A stretch of 64,000 nucleotides of DNA, taken from Aldehydirespirator sp965116865 (GTDB lineage Bacteria; Actinomycetota; Acidimicrobiia; Acidimicrobiales; Aldehydirespiratoraceae). Shown here in pieces: positions 18,301 through 26,600 of this stretch (position 1 is the stretch's first letter; each line of letters begins with the position of its first letter). Location: positions 2,728,001 through 2,792,000 of the forward strand of contig OZ220727.1 of NCBI GenBank assembly GCA_965116865.1, in the 5' to 3' direction. A program made the translations under genes and the position numbers. The notes beneath the pieces were generated by a model that did no database searches, was not told the origin of the DNA, and was given only the letters and a program-made list of their open reading frames with translations.

Positions 18301-21300
18301 GTCGAAGGGTGTGTGGTTCGCGACAAGGGGCGGCCAGGTGCTCGAGCACGAACGGGTCGACGGCCTGGCCGGGTCGACCCTGTGGGGCTTCGGCAAGGTC
18401 GCAGCCCGGGAGGCCGCCCATCTTCAGCCGAGGATGATCGACCTGGATCCTGCGACGACCACGCCGCTGCCCGACCTCGTCGAGGAACTCCTCCACCCCG
18501 ACTCCGAGACGCACGTCGCCTACCGCACCGGGCGCCGCCAGGCTGCCCGACTGGTCCGGACCTGTGCCGGCGTCGAGCGGCTGAGCCTGCCCGAGCCTGC
18601 GGGCGAGTCGTCCTGGCAGCTCGAGCCCGACCCGCGGGGCGCCTTGGAGGGGATCGGTGTCGAGGCCGCGCCGACGCGACCGCTGACAGCCGGCGAGGTC
18701 CGAGTCGCGGTTCTGGCCACCGGGCTCAACTTCTGGGACATGTTCCGATCCCTCGGCGTGATCGACGAGGGTCTGCTGGGCGGCGAGTTCTGCGGGACCG
18801 TGCTCGAGACCGGGCCGGGGGTGACGACGGTGCAGGAGGGCGACCGCGTGGTCGGGCTGGCCTTCGGCACGTTCTCCCCGGAGGCGGTCACCCGCGAGGA
18901 GATGGTGGCGCCCGCCCCGGCCGGTCTTCCCGCGGCCGCGCTGGCGACGATTCCGACCGCCTTCGTGTCGGCCGCCCTGTCGTTCGACTGTTCGGGCCTC
19001 GAACCCGGCGAGAAGGTTCTCGTCCACGCCGGCGCGGGCGGTGTCGGCATGGCCGCCGTGCAGCTCGCCCGGGCGGCGGGTGCCGAAGTGTTCGCCACCG
19101 CCGGCAAACCCAAGCAGGCGTACCTGCGCTCGCTGGGCGTGGAGCACGTCTTCGACACCCGCTCGACGGAGTTCGGCGGGCAGATCCTCGAAGCCACCGA
19201 GGGCGCCGGCGTCGATGTGGTGCTCAACAGCCTGACCGGCCCCGGCTTCATCGACGCCAGTTTGTCGTGCCTGGCGCAGGGAGGCCGGTTCGTGGAGCTG
19301 GCCCGGGTGGACATCCTGAGCCGCGACGAGATGGCGGCGGCGCGGCCCGACGTCGGTTACTGGATCTTGGAGCTGGACGTGTTGAAGGAGCGCGACCCCG
19401 CCCGCCCCGGCGAGGCGCTGAGGCGGATCATGGGCCGGCTGGAGGCGAACGAGTTGGTGCCGTTGGTCCACACCAGGTGGTCTCTGGCCGAAGCGGGCCG
19501 GGCTATGAAGTTCATGCAGGCCGCCCGCCACGTCGGCAAGATCGTGCTGGCGGCGTCACCGCTCGAGACGGGGCGGCTCCGCGGCGACAGGACGTATCTG
19601 GTGACCGGAGGCCTCGGCGGCATCGGCTGCACGGTGGCCGGATGGCTGGCAGACCGGGGGGCGGGCGCCATCGTGCTCAACGGCCGGCGGGAACCGGACC
19701 CCGACGCGGCCGAGGCCGTCGAGGCGTTGCGGGAGCGGGGCGCCACGGTGAGCGTCGAGCTGGCCGACATGGCCGACGCGGCGGCGGTGGACGCCATGCT
19801 GGCCCGCATCGCTGGGACGTTGCCGCCGCTGGCCGGGGTGGTCCACAGCGTGGGCGTGCTGTCGGACGCCTCCTTGCAGAACCAGAGCTGGGAGAGGTTC
19901 GAGCAGGTGCTGTGGCCCAAGGTGCTGGGCGCCTGGCAGCTGCACCGGGCCACCATGGACCTCGATCTCGACATGTTCGTGCTGTTCTCGAGCGTGGCCG
20001 GCGTGCTGGGCAACCCGGGCCAGGCGAACCACGCCGCCGCCAACGCCTTCCTCGACGTGCTCGCGGCCCACCGCCGCTCGCTTGGTCTGGCCGGACAGTC
20101 CATCGCTTGGGGCGCATGGTCGGGGCTCGGCGAGGCCGAGGAGCACCGGGAACGGATAGCCGGGCAGCTGGAGGCCGCAGGGACGGGCTGGATCACCCCC
20201 CAGCAGGGTCTGCGAGCCTTCGACCGGCTAGTGCGTCAGGACCCTGCCGCGCCGATGGTGGCCGCGGTCGACTGGCGGGTAGCTTCCGAGGGCCATCAGC
20301 ACCAGTCGCCGTTCGTGGAGGACTTGCGGGCCGCGGCGGCAAGCCCCCGGTCGGGCCGTCAGGACACCCGGGTCGATCTGCTCTCGGGGCTGGCCCAGTC
20401 GCCGCCTGCCGACCACGAGCGGATCCTGGTGGAGTTCCTGCGACGCGAGTTGCAGGCGGTGATGCGCCTGCCGAACCTGCCGGCGCCTTCGGCCGAGTTC
20501 GCCGATCTGGGCATGGACTCGCTGATGGCGGTGGAGTTGCGAAACCGCGTCAACAGCGGGTTCGTCGGCGCGTACTCGGCGGGCAACACTGTGGTCTTCG
20601 ACTATCCGAGCGTCGCGAGTCTCGCCGCCCACCTCGCGTCCGAGTTCGCCGAGACGGGCGCAGCCGGAGCTCGTGACAGCACCGCTGGCGGGCGCTTCGC
20701 CATTCAGATTCCCGCCGATGCCGGCCAGACCGCGACGAGCCGGCGGCAACCGACCAGCGAACTGCAACCAGCGAGCCGGCGGCAACCGACCAGCGAGCCC
20801 GGAGCGGTCTGTGGCGGATACGAAGACATCGAGGCAGCACAGGACGACGAGGCCCCCGTGACGCGGGACCACTCCGTGACGCGGGACCACTCCGTGACGC
20901 GGGACCACTCCGTGACGCGGGACCACTCCGTGACGCACGTCGTTTCGCCCACCGCTACCGGCCGTCCCGGGATCGCCGTCGTAGGCATGGCCTGCCGGTT
21001 TCCTGGAGCGCCCGACCTGGACAGCTTCTGGCGGCTGCTGGAGGCAGGCGAGAACGCGGTCACCGACGGGCGCCGCGACCCGGGTCCCTGGAACGGCGCT
21101 TCCGGGGATCCGGGCAACCCGGATCCTGCCGGCCGGATCGGCGCGTTCGTCGACGGCGTCGACACCTTCGACGCAGGCTTCTTCCGGATCCGTCCGATCG
21201 AGGCCCGGATGATGGATCCCCAGCAGCGGATGCTGCTGGAGACGGCGTGGCAGGCATTCGAGGACGCCGGAATCGACCCGTCCGGCCTCAAGGGAAGCCG

Positions 21301-22741
21301 CACCGGGGTGTACGTCGGTATCGGCGGCAGCAGCGAGTACCGCAGGGTGATCGCGGCGGCTGGCCGGGGCGACAGCTACTTCGGCACGACCTCGAGCGTG
21401 GCCGTCGGGCGGATCGCGTTCACTCTGGGACTGGGCGGACCGGCTGTGCCGTTCGACATGGCGTGCGCTTCGTCGCTGGTGGCAATACACCACGCTGTCA
21501 CTGCGCTGCAGCGAGACGAGGTGGACATGGCTCTGGCTGGAGGGGTGAACGCAGTCCTGTCCCCGTCGATCGCGAAGTTCCTCGCCGAGACCGGAATGCT
21601 GTCGGTCAGCGGCCGGTGCCGAGCGTTCGACGCGGCCGCGGACGGCTACGTGCGGGGCGAGGGCTGCGGGATGATCGTCCTGAAGCGGCTGGACGACGCC
21701 GTCGCCGCGGGCGACCGGATCTGGGCCGTGGTGCGGGGCACGGCCGTGAACCAGAACGCCACCGGGCTGGGGCTCACCCAGCCGAACGGTCCTTCCCAGA
21801 TGCAGGCCATGGAGCAGGCGCTGCAGCGAGCCTCGGCGATGCCCGGGGACGTGGACTATCTGGAGGCCCACGGGCCGGGATCGCCCCTGGGGGACGCGGT
21901 CGAGATGAACGCGGCCGCGACCGTCTACGGCAACGGCCGCGACCCCGAACAGCCCCTGCTTGTCGGATCGGTCAAGACCAACATCGGCCACCTGGAGTGC
22001 GCGTCGGCAATAGCCGGCGTCATCAAGACGCTGCTGGCCATGGATCGGGGGACGATCCCTCCGCATCTGCACCTGAGCACCCCCAGCCCCCGGATCGACT
22101 GGGAGCGGCTGCCGGTTCGGGTCACCACGGAAGCGACGGCCTGGCCTGCGTCCGGCGATCGGCCGATGCTGGCGGCGGTGAACTCCTTCGCCGTCTCCGG
22201 CGCCAACGCGCACCTGATCCTGGAGGGACCCGGCTCGGTGGCTGGTGCGGTCGCCGCCGCCGGGCCGGGCGAAGCGGTCCAGGCAGCTCGCCGCACGAGG
22301 TTGCTGCCGCTGTCGGCCCGATCCGATGAAGCGTTGACCGCTCTGGCCGGCCGGTACCTGGCATGGCTCGAGCAGCGCGGTCGCGAGCTCGCAGCCTCCA
22401 GCGGCTCGATCGCGGCGCTGCTGGCCGACATGGCGTGGACCGCGAGTGTGGGCCGCAGCCACTTCGGCTGTCGGGCCGCCGTGCCGTTCAGCGATGTCGA
22501 GTCGCTGCAAGCAGGGCTGCGGGCTGTGGCGGCCGGCAGCGAGGGGCGGTCGCGGGCCTCGGCGCCCACCGACGGCGCGGACTCGGTCGAGGTTGCGGCA
22601 TCCCGCTACGAGGCCGGTGAGCATGCAGACCTCCGGGGGCTGTTCGTCGGCGAGTCCCGGCGCCGGATCTCGCTGCCGGGATACCCGTTCCAACGTCGGC
22701 GCCATTGGGTGGAACCCGCCGCGGCGGAGCGCTCGGGTTGA
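12320..22741 (+). CDS. Highly reducing type I polyketide synthase, KS-AT-DH-MT-psiKR-ER-KR-ACP-KS
   Basis: A 3473-aa multidomain enzyme; TTG 12320 is the first usable start before the KS. KS1: residues ~14-440 (Cys187 in DTACSSSLAA, HGTGTPVGDP). AT: ~595-940 (Ser709 in GHSLGE). DH: ~990-1300 (DDHRVYGRVIAPGA, HPLLLDGC). C-methyltransferase: ~1420-1680 (VIEVGAGTGSATAA). Then a pseudo-KR carrying a 72-bp array, ER ~2095-2415 (VHAGAGGVGMAAVQLA) and KR ~2425-2660 (YLVTGGLGGIG). In KR the usual catalytic Tyr of NYAAAN is His2571; that variant occurs in other PKSs and may still work. ACP: Ser2734 in GMDSLMAV. KS2: ~2885-3320 (Cys3049 in DMACASS, His3184 in HGPGS). After KS2 the AT core is missing; only its trailing LPGYPFQRRRHWVEP element remains. 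It would build a methyl-branched, fully reduced chain, iteratively or with partners. Confidence 0.9.
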   Translation: MPESAPTTGGRPGHIAVVGMACRFPGAPDVAAFWQLLDEGACAVTEGVPGSGVGRVGELFADPAVQNSACRFGAFIDGIDQFDAAFFRISPVEAQLLDPQQRLMLEVSWQALEDAGIDPDGLKGSRTGVYAGISNNEYRALVLDGSDTAEPAASLYSVAGTSFNTAIGRVAFALGLRGPAMAVDTACSSSLAAVHQAVSGLQRGEADLALAGGVHAILSGRLFELRGNAGMLAPDGRCKTFDAAADGYVRGEGCGILVLKRLSDAEADGDRIWGVIRGTALNQDGAGPGLTVPNGEAQQQVIADALAWAGVEPADVDYVETHGTGTPVGDPIEAEATGTAYGIGRGPQRPLLIGSVKTNVGHLESAAGAASLIKVLLAMKRGVIPKHLNYREPNPEIPWEHLPLRVASEPTTWPGADRPPRAGVSGFGWSGTNAHVVVEGYGAPDAAVAGDDPRRWLTGPPRPVARISASMSTSRVWRRWLTGLPRPVAAADPVGIGDAAAPAARAARLLPLSAKTGDALRETAARYAQWFEERFEDPCDDAAADRLLSDGAWTAGIGRSHFACRAGVVFSDRRSLQAGLRAVADGDGQPLRRAATKVAFAYTGQASQWAGMGRALYDVEPVFRAVLDRCDEVLRTERGASLLDVMFGAGPGSATYQDGRSGMSARSTRRGEDLDDPAWTQPCIYAVECALTALWASVGVRPDVVVGHSLGEIAAAQAAGVFSLDDGLRFAAARGALMGALPGDGAMAAVFASAERVAAAAAELDASIGGPPVSVAADNGMHQVISGPAAKVDSLLQGFEAEKVLVRRLRRSPAYHSALVEPALDGLEAAVDGIETAVPSVVYVSSMTGEALEAGAVLDGRYWRRQARAPVAFRACVQTLAEMGVDAVIEIGPDTVLGPTVAAAWPQGAGPADPAIASSMRKPSAGKPDPEDGSGFLDAVAAAYAAGIDVSFEGLFAGETRRRVHLPGYPFQRERHWVEPPRRRRQNAGHPLLGTRHDSPRGETLHTTEMLRSDPAWLDDHRVYGRVIAPGALYGSMAAAACEPGGAGGALTVDDFQLHSPMIFDESDPQDGAEAAGRSVQLLLDPADPSGAGAPRPFEVFSRSDGEEGWTLHARGTVASGAAPSPSREPVDPQQLSAGLAAVDPAEFYRARADAGVDLGASLRTLLSLWVGDGEAVGEVAVPDGADGGGAVLHPLLLDGCFQVTAAARRGAGAEDGCPYLPFGWERLWLGGPLGGRLVCHARLRRPGSEDGRADGPREVVSADLRFYTPDGVEVGGLDCYTVKRATRAALLSASERLDDLLYEVVWRDRPLPPPAVPADFFPSPAVVAARSDPFAAYLEAAGVDDADRAGLLTDLERLSWRYALQALESLGWQRVRGEATDPEGLRRRLGVLPEHGRLFRRLFDLLARAGVVEAADGAFVVKVGSDDPLPPDMPADPQERAAEMAARYEHGSTEIGLFRRSAGALGEVLAGAADPLTLLFSSGEPTAADLYLKAPVARAANRMLADAVAALLEHLSADRRLRVIEVGAGTGSATAAVLPELPDGRFDYTYTDISAGFFAEAESRFGGPEASVGYRVLDIEKDPAAQGFDDHSYDLVVASNVLHATRCLSETLEHCRSLLVPSGCLVALENLRGQGWLDLTFGQLDGWWRFSDSYRRDHALAGPAVWRQALADAGFDSAEVLGIDETDPVREPDRGVILAQGPSRVAERAGAWVLAADRTGVADELAARLAARNQTVVLAVGTAGPEQVPGADASPAAGPAMTEGFAGGGIDGIVVGTADAAGPAMAEGFAGGGIDGIVVGTADAAGPAMAEGFAGGGIDGIVVGTADAAGPAMAEGFAGGGIDGIVVGTADAAGPAMAEGFAGGGIDGIVVGTADAAGPAMAEGFAGGGIDGIVVGTADAAGPAMAEGFAGGGPVPLRAGVARTTLDMERREDWRALFANLPPDLPLSGVVHLVALDSRGARADTAELATDVRRAAATALALMQGLADADLAVSKGVWFATRGGQVLEHERVDGLAGSTLWGFGKVAAREAAHLQPRMIDLDPATTTPLPDLVEELLHPDSETHVAYRTGRRQAARLVRTCAGVERLSLPEPAGESSWQLEPDPRGALEGIGVEAAPTRPLTAGEVRVAVLATGLNFWDMFRSLGVIDEGLLGGEFCGTVLETGPGVTTVQEGDRVVGLAFGTFSPEAVTREEMVAPAPAGLPAAALATIPTAFVSAALSFDCSGLEPGEKVLVHAGAGGVGMAAVQLARAAGAEVFATAGKPKQAYLRSLGVEHVFDTRSTEFGGQILEATEGAGVDVVLNSLTGPGFIDASLSCLAQGGRFVELARVDILSRDEMAAARPDVGYWILELDVLKERDPARPGEALRRIMGRLEANELVPLVHTRWSLAEAGRAMKFMQAARHVGKIVLAASPLETGRLRGDRTYLVTGGLGGIGCTVAGWLADRGAGAIVLNGRREPDPDAAEAVEALRERGATVSVELADMADAAAVDAMLARIAGTLPPLAGVVHSVGVLSDASLQNQSWERFEQVLWPKVLGAWQLHRATMDLDLDMFVLFSSVAGVLGNPGQANHAAANAFLDVLAAHRRSLGLAGQSIAWGAWSGLGEAEEHRERIAGQLEAAGTGWITPQQGLRAFDRLVRQDPAAPMVAAVDWRVASEGHQHQSPFVEDLRAAAASPRSGRQDTRVDLLSGLAQSPPADHERILVEFLRRELQAVMRLPNLPAPSAEFADLGMDSLMAVELRNRVNSGFVGAYSAGNTVVFDYPSVASLAAHLASEFAETGAAGARDSTAGGRFAIQIPADAGQTATSRRQPTSELQPASRRQPTSEPGAVCGGYEDIEAAQDDEAPVTRDHSVTRDHSVTRDHSVTRDHSVTHVVSPTATGRPGIAVVGMACRFPGAPDLDSFWRLLEAGENAVTDGRRDPGPWNGASGDPGNPDPAGRIGAFVDGVDTFDAGFFRIRPIEARMMDPQQRMLLETAWQAFEDAGIDPSGLKGSRTGVYVGIGGSSEYRRVIAAAGRGDSYFGTTSSVAVGRIAFTLGLGGPAVPFDMACASSLVAIHHAVTALQRDEVDMALAGGVNAVLSPSIAKFLAETGMLSVSGRCRAFDAAADGYVRGEGCGMIVLKRLDDAVAAGDRIWAVVRGTAVNQNATGLGLTQPNGPSQMQAMEQALQRASAMPGDVDYLEAHGPGSPLGDAVEMNAAATVYGNGRDPEQPLLVGSVKTNIGHLECASAIAGVIKTLLAMDRGTIPPHLHLSTPSPRIDWERLPVRVTTEATAWPASGDRPMLAAVNSFAVSGANAHLILEGPGSVAGAVAAAGPGEAVQAARRTRLLPLSARSDEALTALAGRYLAWLEQRGRELAASSGSIAALLADMAWTASVGRSHFGCRAAVPFSDVESLQAGLRAVAAGSEGRSRASAPTDGADSVEVAASRYEAGEHADLRGLFVGESRRRISLPGYPFQRRRHWVEPAAAERSG
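17588..18065 (+). repeat. 72-bp tandem array inside the PKS pseudo-KR region
   Basis: Units starting GCGGCCGGTCCGGCGATG begin at 17588 and recur every 72 bp to 18020 (six full units and a partial seventh), coding GPAMAEGFAGGGIDGIVVGT plus ADAA. The frame is preserved. It is inserted between the methyltransferase and the rest of the structural pseudo-KR (restarting at PVPLRAGVARTTLDM). A flexible Gly/Ala loop could be tolerated there. Confidence 0.95.
20858..20929 (+). repeat. 18-bp repeat in ACP-KS2 linker
   Basis: GTGACGCGGGACCACTCC repeats four times (VTRDHS), preceded by a duplicated TSRRQP/ASRRQP segment. It lengthens the linker between ACP and the second KS. Confidence 0.95.
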
Positions 22742-22744
22742 CGC

Positions 22745-23270
22745 CGGCCACGGCTTCACTAAGAGCGAGCAATATGGACCACTTCCAGCCCAGTTTGGCC
22801 CGCTCAACAGGGCTTTTGGCGGTGCCTTCGCCGCCGCAGGGCGCCTTGTGGATCGACCCGTCCACCGACACCTCGGACAAGTCGAGGCCCACGATGCGGT
22901 CATGGGCGCGCAGCGCCTCAGGCTCCGGGCCCTCAAAGACTCCGGCCTCGACCCACTCGTCGCGGCGGGCGCGCATAGTCGTGTCAGACACGCGCCCGCC
23001 CAACAGCCTCTCCGCGGTGACCCACGAGCAGCCCGTCACCAACCGGATCAAGATCCCCCAGAACACGATCTTGTCCGGTATCCGGCGCCGGTGCCCGCCG
23101 GTGGGATGGTTGTCCACAGGCACCGGCACAAGCGGCTCGATCGCCGCCCACACCGGATCCACCACTTCCGACCCCAACGCGCGCATGATGTGTCTGACCT
23201 CCACGGTCGTCTCGTTGACAGGACACCCGACATTCCAGTCGGGACAACCAGACGACCCGCGGATGGTCAA
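22745..23270 (-). pseudogene. IS5-type transposase, 3'-truncated
   Basis: The frame, probably from ATG 23186 (MRALGSEVVDPVWAAIEPLV), has the DUF4096-like N-terminus (HRRRIPDKIVFWGILIRLVT). It then has the first catalytic Asp in LSEVSVDGSIHKAPCGGEGT and KLGWKWSILLALSEAVAG. It ends there and runs into antisense of the PKS. The second half with the remaining DDE residues is gone. The breakpoint word GGCCACGGCTTCACTAA recurs at about 33628, so it may be a recombination hotspot. The truncated end abuts the PKS stop, so this event may also have cut the PKS. Confidence 0.65.
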
Positions 23271-23532
23271 TCCGCGCGGCCTGTTAGCAGGATGCCTCCA
23301 AGATCAGGGGGGATGCTCACGGGCGCGTCAGCTGTGCATGGTCACAACCCGGATCAGCCGGCGGCTCGGTTGCCGCGGCGCTAGCCTGCCTCAGTAACCG
23401 CCGAAGCGTCGGCGGCGACCTGCCCTCTGCATCGCTTGACGGCGCGATCCCCGGCGTCCACTGCAGGGCGGCCGGGTTCTGGTTGCGTTCGAGGACATCG
23501 TCGACTACTATGGTTCGGCGATGTCTGCCCCT

Positions 23533-23680
23533 CTCCCGTTGTCGGCGTCTGTTGGCATGGCCGGCGTCCACGCGTGGGCCGCGGCGTTGTTGTGAGGGTG
23601 TCGCCCCCCCCCGCTGTCGGCGTCTGTTGGGTCGTCGGCGTCTGTTTGTGAGTTGCGGTGTTGTTGTGAGGGTGTCGCGT
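23533..23680 (+). repeat. ~75-bp duplication over the start of the surface-protein gene, with C9 tract
   Basis: GTTGTCGGCGTCTGTTGG-like sequence at 23537-23555 recurs at 23612-23630 (75 bp), and GCGGYGTTGTTGTGAGGGTG at 23581 recurs at 23655 (74 bp). The second copy contains the probable GTG start (23666). A run of nine C at 23604-23612 lies between. It looks like a two-unit seed of the ~72-75-bp arrays seen elsewhere. Confidence 0.8.
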
Positions 23681-26600
23681 CGGGGGGTTGCGGCTGTGCT
23701 CGCGGCTGTGGCGGTGGTCGCGGCGTTGTTGTCTGTGCCGGTGTCGGCGCAGGCGTTGTCGGGTGTTGCCACGCTCGACGGCATCACGGTGGCTGGTGGG
23801 GATCTGTGGCCGGGGTTCTCCTCGGATGTGCGTTTCTATCGTGTGGATGTCGTCCATGGTGAGGACCGGGCGACGGTAGGGTTCGACAAGGGCCATCCCG
23901 CTCAGGCGGTGGCTTTCGAGGACGGCTCCGGTGCGGGCCTCGCCGACGTCGACGCCGGCGAGGCCGGCCATCAGGTGGACCTGGCCTACGGCGCCAACAC
24001 GGTGAGGCTGGTCGTCACGCCCGCCGACGCCGCCGCCGACGCCGCGGTCTACACGTTGTCTATTGTGCGGGCCGAGCCGGCCGCCGCGGTGGACGGGGTG
24101 TCTGCTGACCGGGTTCCGGCGACGGTCGTCCCGGCGGGGTTGGACGACCGGCCCGTCGCCGCCGACGAGAAGCGTTTGGTGTTCGATACGCAGTTCGATA
24201 CGAGATCGGTGATGGTGACGGAGGGCTCGCGCGTCGAGTACGGGGTGAAGCTGGGGGCGAAGCCGTCGGGGGAGGTGACGGTGGTGGTGTCGGCGGCTGC
24301 GGGCGGTGATCTGGTGTTGGGCCGGGCTGCGGATTCGGTGTCGGTGTCTGTTTCGGATTCGGGGTCGGTGCTGGCGTTGACGTTCGGCACCACCGACTGG
24401 GACACGTTCCAGTCGGTGAGGGTGCATGCCGACGACGACGCCGACTTCGCCATCGATTTCGAGACGTTGCACCACACCGCGTCGGGCGGCGGCTACGACG
24501 GCGCGACCGGCGACGTGACAGTCACCGTCGCGGACAACGACACGGGCGCGTTGGTGCTCAATAAGAGCTCGTTGACGATACCCGAGTCCAAGCACTCGCA
24601 TCGTGAGCTTGGGGTGAAGCTGGGGGCGAAGCCGACGGGGAATGTGACGGTGTCGGTGTCTGTGCCCGACGGCTTCGGCAGCGATCTGGTGCTGACGGAC
24701 AACAATAATTCGATGAAGGTGACGGGTTCGCATCCGGTGCTGGAGAAGACGTTCACCACCACCAATTGGAATACTTACCACTATGTGGATGTGTTCGGCA
24801 CCCACGACGCCGACGACGTCGACGACGTTCACACGCTGCGCTACGCCGTGTCGGGCCCCGGCCACGATTTTTACGTGGATGTGCCGGTGAGGATCACCGA
24901 CGACGAGAGCGGTGTTCTGGTGTTCGATTCGAGGTCGGTGTCGGTGACGGAGGGCTCGCACTCAGAGTACGGGGTGAAGCTGGGGGCGAAGCCGTCGGGG
25001 GATGTGACGGTGGAGGTGGCTGTGCCCGGCGGCGATGACAGTGATCTGGTGCTGTCGACACCGTCGGCGATGTCGGTGTCTGTGTCGGATTCGGGTTCGG
25101 TGCTGGCGTTGACGTTCGGCACCGCCGATTGGGACACCTATCAGTCGGTGAGGGTGCACGCCGACGAAGATGCCGACACTGTCGACGACTCCGCGACGTT
25201 GCGCCACGCCGTGACGGGCGACGGCCACGACTTTTACGCGGACGTGGCAGTCACCGTCGTAGACACCGACACGGGCGATCTGTTGTTCTCCGAGACGGCG
25301 GTGACTGTGCCTGAGGGCTCGCGTGTCGAGTACGGGGTGAGGTTGTCGGCGCGACCGTCGGGGTCTGTGACGGTGGTGGTGTCGGCGTCGGCGGGCGGTG
25401 ATCTGGTGTTGGGCCGCGCTGCGGATTCGTTGTCGGTGTCGGTGTCTGTGTCGGATTCGGGTTCGGTGCTGGAGTTGACGTTCGGCACCGCCGATTGGGA
25501 CACCTATCAGTCGGTGAGGGTGCATGCCGACGACGACGACGACGTCGGCGACGACACCGCGACGTTGCACCATGAGGCGTCGGGCGGCGGCTACGGCAGC
25601 ATAACCGGCGATGTGGCGGTGACGGTCTCAGACGATGACACGGGCATGTTTGAGTTCACCGGTACGCCGGTGTCTGTGCTCGAGGGAAGGAGTTCTCGCT
25701 ATGGGGTGAGGTTGTCGGCGCCGCCGTCGGGGGATGTGGCGTTTTCTGTGGCGGTTGTTGACGGCGCGCGCAGTGATCTGGTGTTGGTGACGCCGTCGGA
25801 GTCGGTGTCTGTGTCGGATTCGTCTCCGACACCGTTGTTGACGTTCGGTACCGCCGATTGGAACACCTATAAGTCGGTGACGGTGCATGCCTTGGACGAC
25901 GCCGACGTCGGCGACGATTCCGAGACGTTGGTGAATTCGGCGGTCGGCGGCGGCTATTCCGTGGAGGAGAATGTGCTGGTGACCGTCGTCGACGACGACA
26001 CCGGCGCGTTGGTGTTCGACCCGCCGTCGGTGTCGGTGGATGAGGGTGCGCGTGTTGGGTACGGGGTGAGGCTGTCGAGGCCGCCGTTGGGGAATGTGTC
26101 GGTGGTGGTGTCGGTGTCGGCGGGCGGTGATCTGGTGTTGGGCCGAGCTGGGGATTTGGTGTCGGTGTCTGCGTCGGTGTCGGGTCCGGTGCTGACGTTG
26201 ACGTTCGGTACCGCCGATTGGGACACGGTCCAGTCGGTGAGGGTGCATGCCGACGAAGACGACGACTTCGTCGACGACATGGTGACGTTGCACCACACAG
26301 CGGACGGCGGCGGCTACGTCAGCGTGACCGGCGATGTGGCGGTCACTGTCGTCGACGGCGACGTCGCGGAGTTGGTGTTCGACCCGCCGTCGGTGACTGT
26401 GCTTGAGGGTATGCGTGGCGGGTACGGGGTGAGGTTGTCGGCGCTGCCGTCGGGGTCTGTGTCGGTGGTGGTGTCGGTGTCGGCGGCCGGTGATCTGGTG
26501 TTGGGCCGCGCTGCGGATTCGTTGTCGGTGTCGGTGTCTGCGTCGGTGTCGGGTCCGGTGCTGACGTTGACGTTCGGTACCGGCGATTGGGACACGTTCC

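Noticed and set aside
15089..19531. A 1480-codon minus-strand frame opposite the PKS
   Set aside because: The plus strand encodes clear catalytic domains there; the antisense frame is Arg/Gly-rich and featureless.
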